Source: AV69 sp036498205
GTDB lineage: Bacteria; Verrucomicrobiota; Verrucomicrobiia; Chthoniobacterales; UBA10450
DNA length: 6,270 nt
Reading direction: 5' to 3'
NCBI GenBank assembly: GCA_036498205.1
Contig: DASXIC010000006.1
Coordinates: 1-6,270 of the forward strand
In this document: positions 1 through 6,038 of the stretch, in pieces
Numbering within the stretch: position 1 is the first letter of the stretch
Layout: every line of letters starts with the position of its first letter
Position numbers and translations under genes: made by a program
Notes under the pieces: generated by a model
Told to the model about the DNA's origin: nothing
What the model saw: only the letters and a program-made list of their open reading frames with translations
The model's database searches: none

Positions 1-168
1 CGGCGGTAATATCTGCGGCGCAGTCTCGCCCTTCGGGACTGAGTTAGAAACCGCGGCTTGGGCGATTAACATTCCCTCGTTCAAAGCGGATTGCGATTGC
101 TGGGATTGAGCAGACACGCTCCACACAACCGAGCATGGCAAGATTGAGATTAGGAGAAGTCTAATCAT
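1..168 (-). CDS. Secreted protein of unknown function, N-terminal part only
   Basis: This is an open minus-strand reading frame that starts at the ATG at 168-166 and runs off the left edge, giving 56 codons. The first 20 residues, MIRLLLISILPCSVVWSVSA, have one early arginine, a hydrophobic core and a V-S-A end, which is a good type I signal peptide with cleavage expected just before QSQQS. A cysteine sits at position 12, but the residues before it do not make a convincing lipobox, so I favour a soluble exported protein over a lipoprotein. What follows is glutamine- and serine-rich and then passes into an ALNEGMLIAQAAV stretch with no motif I recognise. No in-frame start lies between this ATG and the tRNA, and no Shine-Dalgarno sequence is visible. 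The gene begins 18 nt past the 3' end of the tRNA-Pro on the same strand, so it may be read through from the tRNA. The function cannot be inferred from this fragment. Confidence 0.7.
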   Translation of the reverse strand, partial: MIRLLLISILPCSVVWSVSAQSQQSQSALNEGMLIAQAAVSNSVPKGETAPQILPP

Positions 169-186
169 TGAATATAGAGCAGGATA

Positions 187-260
187 TCGGGGCGACAGGA
201 TTCGAACCTGCGACCTCGTGGTCCCAAACCACGCGCTCTACCAAGCTAAGCTACGCCCCG
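187..260 (-). tRNA. tRNA-Pro, anticodon TGG
   Basis: Read on the minus strand, a full cloverleaf is visible. The 7-bp acceptor stem is CGGGGCG (260-254) paired with CGCCCCG (194-188), with A at 187 as discriminator. The D arm carries AGCTTGGTAGA. The anticodon stem CGTGG/CCACG encloses the loop TTTGGGA, which gives anticodon TGG for proline CCA codons, with wobble reading of other CCN codons. The T arm has the loop TTCGAAT on a GCAGG/CCTGT stem with one G-T pair. The 3' CCA is not encoded (TATCC follows the discriminator), so a CCA-adding enzyme is needed. The gene lies downstream of metH and just upstream of a secreted-protein gene, all on the same strand. Confidence 0.97.
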
Positions 261-303
261 CGATCACGGCGAGATGTAGCATGCCCGCCTTGATGCCGCA
301 TCC

Positions 304-330
304 AGAATATGTTTGCGCAGGCTTGGCCAA
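304..330 (-). promoter_or_regulatory. Weak candidate promoter for tRNA-Pro
   Basis: On the minus strand TTGGCC (330-325) and TATTCT (309-304) each match 4 of 6 bases of the sigma-70 -35 and -10 boxes. They are separated by 15 bp, shorter than the ideal 17. They lie 44 bp upstream of the mature tRNA 5' end, so a transcript would carry a short leader. The match is marginal and could be chance. It is listed because the tRNA needs a promoter and nothing better is visible after metH. Confidence 0.2.
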
Positions 331-346
331 CGTTATTCCCGGCGTT

Positions 347-394
347 TGTAGTCGCCTCGCTCTGTCGAGGCGTTTCGACGCCGCCGCCGCTACA
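347..394. repeat. Palindromic element after the metH stop
   Basis: This 48-bp segment is bounded by the inverted ends TGTAG (347-351) and CTACA (390-394). Inside lies a perfect 7-bp GC-rich stem, CGCCTCG (353-359) and CGAGGCG (366-372), around a 6-base loop that reads ACAGAG on the minus strand. A run of CCG triplets fills the right side. It starts 9 nt past the metH stop in the direction of metH transcription. No T-run follows the stem on the minus strand, so it is not a standard intrinsic terminator, although it may still stabilise the 3' end of the metH mRNA. The bounded, compact shape is typical of dispersed intergenic palindromes of the REP or MITE kind. That it is repeated elsewhere in the genome is inference. 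Confidence 0.5.
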
Positions 395-403
395 GCGCAG
401 AGT

Positions 404-3400
404 TTATTTCGGCTCGTATCCGAGATTGGGGGCGAGCCGCTTTTCGACATTCTCGACCGGCAAATGGATTCGAGTAGCATAATCCTTCACTTGATCCTGC
501 CCAATCTTACCAACACCGAAGTATTTGGCTTCCGGATGTGAAAAGTAGAGCCCGCTCACGCTGGCTCCGGGATGCATTGCGAAAGATTCTGTCAGTAAAA
601 TCCCGCACGATTTCTCCGCCTCCAATAAATCAAAAAGAATTCGTTTCTCCGCATGGTCGGGGGAAGCGGGATATCCTGCGGCGGGTCGGATTCCACGATA
701 TTTCTCGCGAATCAAATCTTCCGTCGACAGGTTCTCAGCTCGCCCAAATCCCCAGTAATCGCGTGCAATCTTATGCGCGTGTTCGGCAAACGCTTCCGCC
801 AGTCGATCCGCCAGCGCCTTTAACATGATCGCGTTGTAATCGTCGTGGGCGGCGGCGAATTTTTTCGCTGCTTCATCCGCGCCAAGCCCAGCCGTCACCG
901 CAAAACCGCCAATGTAATCGGAGGGGCCAAAGGGGGCTACGAAATCGGCGAGACAAAGATTTTTCTGCGGCGGCGGCTTGCGCATTTGTTGCCGCAAGAA
1001 ATGTAAAGTTGCGAGCGAGCGGGACCTCTCTTCATCGCTAAAGAGTTCGACGTCGTCACCGCTTGTCCGGGCGGGCCAAAATCCGATTACACCCCGGGCC
1101 AGCAGAAGTTTCTCCGCCACAATCTTCCCGAGCAACTGCTGCGCATCGTCGAAGAGCTCACGCGCTTGCTTGCCGATAATCGGGTCGTCCAGGATGGCTG
1201 GGTAGCGACCGCGCAATTCCCAGGTATGAAAAAATGGCGACCAATCGATGTACTCAATGAGCACGGCCAAGTCCGGCTCCAGGATTCGCGTTCCGGTGAA
1301 TTCCGGTTTGGGCGGCAAATATCCTTTCCAATCGAACTGCGGCGCGTTCGCGCGCGCATTGGCCAGAGGCAACAGGTCGCGCCGGCTAACCTTGTCGGCA
1401 TGTTCCGCACGCAATCGTTCGTAATCCGCGCGTGTTTCCTGGTCGAATAATTGCGAAGATTTTGCGTTTACCAGTTTGTTTACCACTCCAACCGCACGCG
1501 AAGCATCGAGTACGTGCACTGTGCTGGAATTATATTGAGGGGCGATCTTCACCGCAGTATGCGCGCGGCTGGTCGTTGCCCCACCGATAAGCAGTGGCAC
1601 GCGAAATTCCTCGCGTTCCATTTCCTGCGCGACATGCACCATCTCGTCCAGAGACGGTGTAATCAGCCCGCTAAGACCAATGATGTCTGCATCAACCGAA
1701 CGCGCCGTCTCCAGAATTTTTGCCGCGGGGACCATCACGCCCAGGTCGATCACCTCGTAGTTATTACATTGCAGCACGACGCCGACGATATTTTTGCCGA
1801 TGTCATGCACATCCCCCTTTACTGTTGCCATTATGATCCGCGCTTGTGGTTTTGAGGCGGCAGTTTTCTCCGCTTCCATAAACGGCATCAGGTAAGCGAC
1901 CGCTTTTTTCATAACGCGCGCGGATTTTACTACTTGCGGCAGAAACATCTTTCCCGCGCCGAACAGATCGCCGACCACGCTCATTCCGGCCATGAGCGGG
2001 CCCTCGATCACCTCGAGTGGACGCGAGAATTTTCGACGCGCTTCTTCGGTATCGGCTTCAATATGATCTACAATGCCGTGTACCAGCGCATGAGTGAGCC
2101 GCTCTTCAACCGGAGCGGAACGCCAGGCTTGCTCCTCAACCGGCGTTCTTCCTTTTGCCTTTACATTCGCCGCCAGATCAACCAACCGCTCGGTCGCATC
2201 GGGGCGCCGATTTAGCAGCACATCTTCCACGAGCTCCCGCAATTCCGGTTCGATTTCTTCGTAAACCGCCAGCTGTCCCGCATTGACAATCGCCATGTCG
2301 AGACCGGCACGAATCGCGTGATACAAGAACGCGGCGTGCATCGCCTCGCGCACGGTGTTGTTTCCTCGAAACGAAAACGAAATGTTGCTGATGCCACCGC
2401 TGACGCGAGCGCCGGACAGGTTCTCTTTGATCCAGTGCGTCGCTTCGATGAAATCGACGCCGTAATTGCGATGTTCCTCCAGGCCGGTCGCAACTGTAAG
2501 AACGTTCGGATCAAAAATAATGTCGTTCGGAGGAAAATCCGCTCGCTGCGTCAGGAGATCATAGGCTCGCTGGCAAATCTCGATTCGGCGCTCGAGTGTG
2601 TCAGCTTGCCCCTTTTCGTCAAAAGCCATCACGATCGCGGCGGCGCCATAACGGCGAATCAACTGGGCCTGTCGAAGAAATTCTTCTTCGCCATTTTTGA
2701 GCGAAATGGAATTGACTACGCACTTTCCTTGAACGCATTTCAACCCCGCGTCGATCACACTCCATTTCGAGCTGTCGATCATCGCTGGCACCCGCGCGAT
2801 CTCAGGTTCGCTTCCGATGAGCCGCAAAAAGCGGGTCATTGCAGCCTCGGAATCGAGCATGCCCTCATCAAGATTGACATCGATGATATTCGCGCCACCG
2901 GCGACTTGTTGGCGAGCAACCGCCAGCGCGCCCTCGAAGTCGCCTGCTAATATCAACTTCGAGAAGCGCGGCGAGCCGGTGATATTGGTACGCTCGCCGA
3001 TGACGACGAATCCAAACTCCGGCGTGATGTTAAGCGGCTCGAGACCTGACAAACGGAGTGGCCCGCTCTGTGAATTGGACGACGACACGGAGGTCGTCCC
3101 TCCATTCTTAGCTGGGAACTGGCGCGGCGGCAGATCGCGCGCCTGCCTGGCGAAGGCGGCGATGTGGGCGGGCGTCGTCCCGCAACAGCCGCCAACCAAA
3201 TTGAGCCAGCCGTTCCGCACCCACTTCAAGACTTTCGGCCCAAATGTTTCCGGTGTTTCGGGAAATCCAGTTTCGGAAAGCGGGTCGGGCAAACCGGCAT
3301 TTGGATAAGCGCTGATGAAGGTGGGCGTAGAGTGGGCAAGTTCTTCCAGGAACGGTTCCATCTCGTCAGGACCGAGTGCGCAATTGAGACCAACAACCAG

Positions 3401-4192
3401 AGGGCGTGCGTGCTCGATTGAATTCAAAAATGCTTCAACGGTTTGCCCGCTCAGTGTCCGGCCCGAACGATCAGTAACGGTGCCAGAGATAACGAGAGGA
3501 ACGCTGCGCCCCATCGTTTCAAACGCGTCGGCAATGGCAAAAAGCGCTGCCTTGGCATTGAGCGTGTCGAAAACAGTCTCGACCATGAGGAGGTCGACGC
3601 CGCCTTCCAAAAGGCCGTCAATCTGGTCCCGATAGCTTTTGCAGATTTGATCGAAGGTCACTGCCCGAAACCCCGGGTCATTTACGTCAGGCGACATCGA
3701 TGCGGTGACCGGCAAAGGTCCAAGCGCGCCGGCCACGAAGCGTTGTTCGCCGCTCTCCGTAGCCACACGATCTGCCGCCTGGCGGGCAAGCCGTGCTGCC
3801 ACCAGATTCATTTCGCGAGCGATCTCGCGCAGTTTCGCGTCCTGAACCACATCCTCAAAGAAATCGGGATCTTTGCGATTGTTTCGAGCCGCGCCGGCGA
3901 AGAGAAACTCGTGCAAGCCAATCGTGGTCGCGCTGAAGGTGTTCGTTTCAATAACGTCAGCGCCCGCGCGCAAGTATTGCTCGTGAACCTCTTCCACCAG
4001 ATGCGGCTGGGTGAGTAGAAGGACTTCAATACCGCCTTTGAGATCCTTGCCTTTCCAATCTTTAAAACGTTTGCCGCGGTAGTCGGCTTCCGTCAGGCCA
4101 AGTCGCTGCAGGGTCGTGCCCATCGCGCCGTCGAGGACAACGACGCGCTGGCGCAAAAGAGACTCGAAAGGGTGCAGTTTCTCCACCGGCAT
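404..4192 (-). CDS. metH: Cobalamin-dependent methionine synthase (5-methyltetrahydrofolate--homocysteine methyltransferase, EC 2.1.1.13)
   Basis: This cytosolic enzyme moves a methyl group from 5-methyl-tetrahydrofolate to homocysteine through methylcobalamin, making methionine and releasing tetrahydrofolate. The frame is intact at 1262 residues, slightly longer than E. coli MetH (1227). Modules in order: homocysteine-binding barrel, about 1-350, with zinc ligands C271, C336 and C337; linker, about 351-385; pterin-binding barrel, about 386-650, with GERTNITGS at 399-407 and DPN at 561-563; four-helix B12 cap, about 665-770, with F744 and the MFLPQVVKSARVMK stretch; B12 Rossmann domain, about 785-910, with GDVHDIGKN, axial ligand H796 and partners D794 and S847; SAM reactivation domain, about 935-1262, with D983 and the RPAAGY motif (R1169, Y1174). 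No key residue is missing. The linker is about 13 residues longer than I recall for E. coli and contains a palindrome. The ATG at 4192-4190 is the only sensible start, because the next methionine (24) lies inside the DGAMGT motif. There is no clear Shine-Dalgarno. An operator-like palindrome lies 41 nt upstream. Confidence 0.98.
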   Translation of the reverse strand: MPVEKLHPFESLLRQRVVVLDGAMGTTLQRLGLTEADYRGKRFKDWKGKDLKGGIEVLLLTQPHLVEEVHEQYLRAGADVIETNTFSATTIGLHEFLFAGAARNNRKDPDFFEDVVQDAKLREIAREMNLVAARLARQAADRVATESGEQRFVAGALGPLPVTASMSPDVNDPGFRAVTFDQICKSYRDQIDGLLEGGVDLLMVETVFDTLNAKAALFAIADAFETMGRSVPLVISGTVTDRSGRTLSGQTVEAFLNSIEHARPLVVGLNCALGPDEMEPFLEELAHSTPTFISAYPNAGLPDPLSETGFPETPETFGPKVLKWVRNGWLNLVGGCCGTTPAHIAAFARQARDLPPRQFPAKNGGTTSVSSSNSQSGPLRLSGLEPLNITPEFGFVVIGERTNITGSPRFSKLILAGDFEGALAVARQQVAGGANIIDVNLDEGMLDSEAAMTRFLRLIGSEPEIARVPAMIDSSKWSVIDAGLKCVQGKCVVNSISLKNGEEEFLRQAQLIRRYGAAAIVMAFDEKGQADTLERRIEICQRAYDLLTQRADFPPNDIIFDPNVLTVATGLEEHRNYGVDFIEATHWIKENLSGARVSGGISNISFSFRGNNTVREAMHAAFLYHAIRAGLDMAIVNAGQLAVYEEIEPELRELVEDVLLNRRPDATERLVDLAANVKAKGRTPVEEQAWRSAPVEERLTHALVHGIVDHIEADTEEARRKFSRPLEVIEGPLMAGMSVVGDLFGAGKMFLPQVVKSARVMKKAVAYLMPFMEAEKTAASKPQARIIMATVKGDVHDIGKNIVGVVLQCNNYEVIDLGVMVPAAKILETARSVDADIIGLSGLITPSLDEMVHVAQEMEREEFRVPLLIGGATTSRAHTAVKIAPQYNSSTVHVLDASRAVGVVNKLVNAKSSQLFDQETRADYERLRAEHADKVSRRDLLPLANARANAPQFDWKGYLPPKPEFTGTRILEPDLAVLIEYIDWSPFFHTWELRGRYPAILDDPIIGKQARELFDDAQQLLGKIVAEKLLLARGVIGFWPARTSGDDVELFSDEERSRSLATLHFLRQQMRKPPPQKNLCLADFVAPFGPSDYIGGFAVTAGLGADEAAKKFAAAHDDYNAIMLKALADRLAEAFAEHAHKIARDYWGFGRAENLSTEDLIREKYRGIRPAAGYPASPDHAEKRILFDLLEAEKSCGILLTESFAMHPGASVSGLYFSHPEAKYFGVGKIGQDQVKDYATRIHLPVENVEKRLAPNLGYEPK
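3077..3104. repeat. Palindromic repeat-like segment inside metH linker
   Basis: GACGAC (3081-3086) and GTCGTC (3093-3098) are perfect inverted arms around the 6-base loop ACGGAG. A second register pairs GGACGAC (3077-3083) with GTCGTCC (3093-3099). The segment encodes residues 363-372 of MetH, within a low-complexity G/T/S/N linker between the homocysteine and pterin barrels. The layout, with a GC-rich stem, an ACRGAG loop and a pyrimidine-rich flank, echoes the palindrome at 347-394. The reading frame stays open across it. I infer an in-frame insertion of a small mobile palindrome. Chance or ordinary linker drift remains possible. Confidence 0.4.
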
Positions 4193-4233
4193 ACAGGAAA
4201 GAAACCAGTTTCCGTGCCCGCTTCAAGAAACAA

Positions 4234-4257
4234 ATCTACGCATCATGATATGTAGAT
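4234..4257. promoter_or_regulatory. 24-bp palindromic operator candidate for metH
   Basis: The outer arms ATCTAC (4234-4239) and GTAGAT (4252-4257) flank a perfect inner palindrome, ATCATGAT (4242-4249). Only the dinucleotides between them (GC on one side, AT on the other) break the symmetry, so 20 of 24 positions are paired. The dyad axis lies between 4245 and 4246. A second overlapping inverted pair, CGCATC (4239-4244) and GATGCG (4255-4260), also exists. The site ends 41 nt upstream of the metH ATG and covers the candidate -10 box, as expected for a repressor site. In several phyla, ArsR-family regulators that sense S-adenosylhomocysteine (SahR) act at AT-rich palindromes before metH, metE and metF. 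Assigning this site to such a regulator is inference, since no regulator gene is in the window. Confidence 0.6.
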
Positions 4258-4274
4258 GCGTCCAGTTGCGACAA
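4245..4274 (-). promoter_or_regulatory. Candidate sigma-70 promoter of metH
   Basis: On the minus strand TTGTCG (4274-4269) matches the -35 consensus at 4 of 6 bases, and TATCAT (4250-4245) matches the -10 consensus at 5 of 6, with an 18-bp spacer. Transcription would start near 4238 and give a leader of roughly 45 nt before the metH ATG. That is too short for a cobalamin riboswitch, so control would be at initiation. The -10 box lies at the centre of the 24-bp palindrome, so the two features support each other. Confidence 0.45.
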
Positions 4275-4356
4275 GAGCGAGGAACGTTTTGCAGCGGGGA
4301 CGCTCACTCGCGCGTGCTTTCTGCGGCTGATCGAACGAGCGGACTACGCGGCCTGG

Positions 4357-4773
4357 TCATCCTCCTGAGCGAACAGATTGGCTTAATTTTTCCAGAAACG
4401 AACTGCCGCTCCGATGTAATTTTTCTTCCAGTCGTTTGGTGCAGTCGCAATCGCAGCACGCCCACGGCTCTGTCCCGTTCTCGTGCCGGCAATTCCGCCG
4501 TGAATGAGCGTCCTTGACTCCAATCAGATCGAAGTACTGCTCCCAGTAGGGGCGTTCTTCCTCGAGCGGCTTCGCACAGAAACATGTTTCGACCCAGCAG
4601 GCCTGGCCTCGTTGATCGATCCGCGCCCGTTCCATATCATACAAATACTCGTCACCGGCGACAGACCCCTTTCCCAGCGTTCGCCCGGCAATCGAGTGGA
4701 GCAAAGCCGACTCGCGCCTAGCCTTTACTCGCGCCTTGACCAAATATCGCATCGCCAAAAATACAGCATCCAT
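4357..4773 (-). CDS. Small cysteine-rich protein of unknown function
   Basis: I do not recognise a named family with certainty. The 138-residue product has no signal peptide or membrane segment. Its N-terminal part (MRYLVKARVKARRESALLHSI, from residue 8) reads like a beta strand followed by a helix, perhaps an alpha/beta-barrel or ferredoxin-like fold. The middle carries LEEERPYWEQYFDLIGVKDAH (70-90), which has the look of a well-conserved protein. Eight cysteines stand at 59, 64, 66, 95, 106, 107, 109 and 111, including C64-x-C66 and a C95-RHENG...CCDCDC cluster with H97 nearby. This suggests metal binding or thiol chemistry. The last 20 or so residues look poorly conserved. The ATG at 4773 has a weak GGAAG upstream at 6 nt spacing, while the ATG at 4752 would begin at MRYLVK and may be the true start. 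The gene is divergent from the transporter (41-bp gap) and precedes metH on the same strand, but metH has its own candidate promoter. It is more convincing than the antisense frame at 4504-4884. Confidence 0.75.
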   Translation of the reverse strand: MDAVFLAMRYLVKARVKARRESALLHSIAGRTLGKGSVAGDEYLYDMERARIDQRGQACWVETCFCAKPLEEERPYWEQYFDLIGVKDAHSRRNCRHENGTEPWACCDCDCTKRLEEKLHRSGSSFLEKLSQSVRSGG

Positions 4774-4814
4774 TCCGCGCTTCCAAATAGCACCGATCTT
4801 GTTTTGATGAAGAT

Positions 4815-6038
4815 GTGGAGGCGTGGCGTCTTTTTCGTTCCCTCAATCGCACGCAACGCGCAACTTTCATTGCCTGTTTTTTAGGTTGGGCGCTTGATGC
4901 GTTTGATTTTTTCCTGCTGACGTTTGTCGTCACGCCAATCGCGCAGGAATTCGGACGCACCGTGGCAGACGTCGGATGGGCCATCGCTCTGACTCTCATG
5001 CTCCGACCAGTGGGCGCACTCCTATTTGGTCTGCTAGGCGATCGCTTCGGGCGGCGCCTGCCGCTGATGATTGACATCATTTTTTATTCGGTAATGGAAT
5101 TGCTAACCGCGTTCGCGCCGAACTTCACCGTTCTGCTGATTTTGCGCGCACTTTACGGAATCGGTATGGGTGGGGAATGGGGCCTCGGTGCCTCCCTGGC
5201 GATGGAATCCTTGCCCGTTAAAGCCCGCGGCTTGTTCTCAGGAATCCTGCAGCAAGGCTACGCTTTTGGTTATCTGCTTGCGGCGATCGTTTACTGGATC
5301 GTTTTTCCGCATTTCGGCTGGCGCGGTCTTTTCGTGGCCGGCGCCGCTCCGGCTCTGCTCGTTATTTTTATCCGCGCGCGCGTCCCGGAATCGCCTGTTT
5401 GGAAAAGGCCACGACAGGATTTCATCGCCGCCACGTTCGCCACATTCCGAAACGCGCTGCCACTTTTCGTTTACGCAGTCTTGCTCATGACGGCGTTCAA
5501 CTACATGTCGCATGGAACGCAGGACCTCTATCAGACCTTCCTCGAAAAACAGCGCGGATTGGCCGTTAACCAAAAGGCCGTCGTCGGAATAATTTATGCC
5601 ATTGGCGCGATTTGTGGCGGCACCCTTTTCGGTCATTTCTCGCAACGCTGGGGCCGCCGTCGCGCCATCATTATCGCCGCAGTCTGCGGTCTTCTGCTCA
5701 TTCCGGTTTGGGTCTTTCCGACAAAGCTTATGGTGCTGATTATCGGAGGATACCTGATGCAGTTTATGGTCCAGGGTGCATGGGGAATTGTTCCAGTGCA
5801 TTTGAACGAACTCTCGCCGGACGCCCTTCGCGGGACGTTTCCGGGATTGGTCTACCAGCTCGGAAACTTTTTCGCAGCTAATGCCGCGGTGGTGGAGGCG
5901 AAACTTGCCGTGATATTTCGTAATCCGGCCAATCGGCCAGATTACGCGAAGGCCCTTGGAGCGTTTACAGCGTGTGTCTTTGTCGCCCTAATCATTCTCG
6001 CGTCAGTTGGGCGCGAGGAACGCGGCAAAGAATTTTAG
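4815..6038 (+). CDS. Major facilitator transporter of the SHS type, likely monocarboxylate/proton symporter
   Basis: This is a 407-residue inner-membrane carrier with about 12 predicted membrane spans. The first is near residues 17-40 (FLGWALDAFDFFLL) and the last near 380-398. MFS motif A is seen as GDRFGRR (75-81) between spans 2 and 3, and again as GHFSQRWGRRR (273-283) between spans 8 and 9. GIGMGGEWGLGASLAMES (115-132) is typical of the sialate/lactate (SHS) branch that includes NanT and yeast Jen1. In span 7, NYMSHGTQDLYQT (229-241) fits the Jen signature NXX(S/T)HX(S/T)QDXXXT, which is tied to monocarboxylate binding. I therefore infer uptake of lactate, pyruvate or a similar acid with protons; sialate or another organic anion remains possible. 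The start is GTG at 4815: an in-frame TAG at 4788-4790 limits extension, and the ATG at 4813 is in another frame. No good Shine-Dalgarno is seen. TTGACC at 4736-4741 could be a -35 box, but its -10 is poor. The stop overlaps the amidase stop by 4 bp. Confidence 0.92.
   Translation: MEAWRLFRSLNRTQRATFIACFLGWALDAFDFFLLTFVVTPIAQEFGRTVADVGWAIALTLMLRPVGALLFGLLGDRFGRRLPLMIDIIFYSVMELLTAFAPNFTVLLILRALYGIGMGGEWGLGASLAMESLPVKARGLFSGILQQGYAFGYLLAAIVYWIVFPHFGWRGLFVAGAAPALLVIFIRARVPESPVWKRPRQDFIAATFATFRNALPLFVYAVLLMTAFNYMSHGTQDLYQTFLEKQRGLAVNQKAVVGIIYAIGAICGGTLFGHFSQRWGRRRAIIIAAVCGLLLIPVWVFPTKLMVLIIGGYLMQFMVQGAWGIVPVHLNELSPDALRGTFPGLVYQLGNFFAANAAVVEAKLAVIFRNPANRPDYAKALGAFTACVFVALIILASVGREERGKEF

Noticed and set aside
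353..372. Stem after metH as an intrinsic terminator
   Set aside because: The stem is good, but the bases that follow on the minus strand are ACTACAAACG, without a T-run. It is listed as a palindromic element instead.
2318..2950. 210-codon plus-strand open frame inside metH, with other long antisense frames around it
   Set aside because: It lies wholly antisense to well-conserved MetH modules, and its translation has no recognisable motif and a composition typical of a shadow frame.
4292..4305. Short hairpin AGCG-GGGA-CGCT as terminator of the cysteine-rich gene
   Set aside because: The stem has only 4 bp and no T-run follows on the minus strand.
4193..4356. Cobalamin or S-adenosylhomocysteine riboswitch upstream of metH
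   Set aside because: I see no B12-box-like conserved core or pseudoknot layout, and the candidate promoter leaves a leader of only about 45 nt.
4304..4360. 18-codon minus-strand ORF whose ATG overlaps the stop of the cysteine-rich gene, preceded by AGGAGG
   Set aside because: AGGAGG touches the ATG with no spacing, so it cannot serve as a normal ribosome site, and the peptide is arginine- and serine-rich noise.
4504..4884. 126-codon plus-strand open frame across the divergent gap
   Set aside because: It runs antisense to the cysteine-rich gene and then into the transporter in another frame. The cysteine-rich protein on the minus strand has far better protein character.
5238..5801. 187-codon minus-strand open frame opposite the transporter
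   Set aside because: It mirrors membrane-span codons of a clear MFS protein and gives a polar, motif-free translation.
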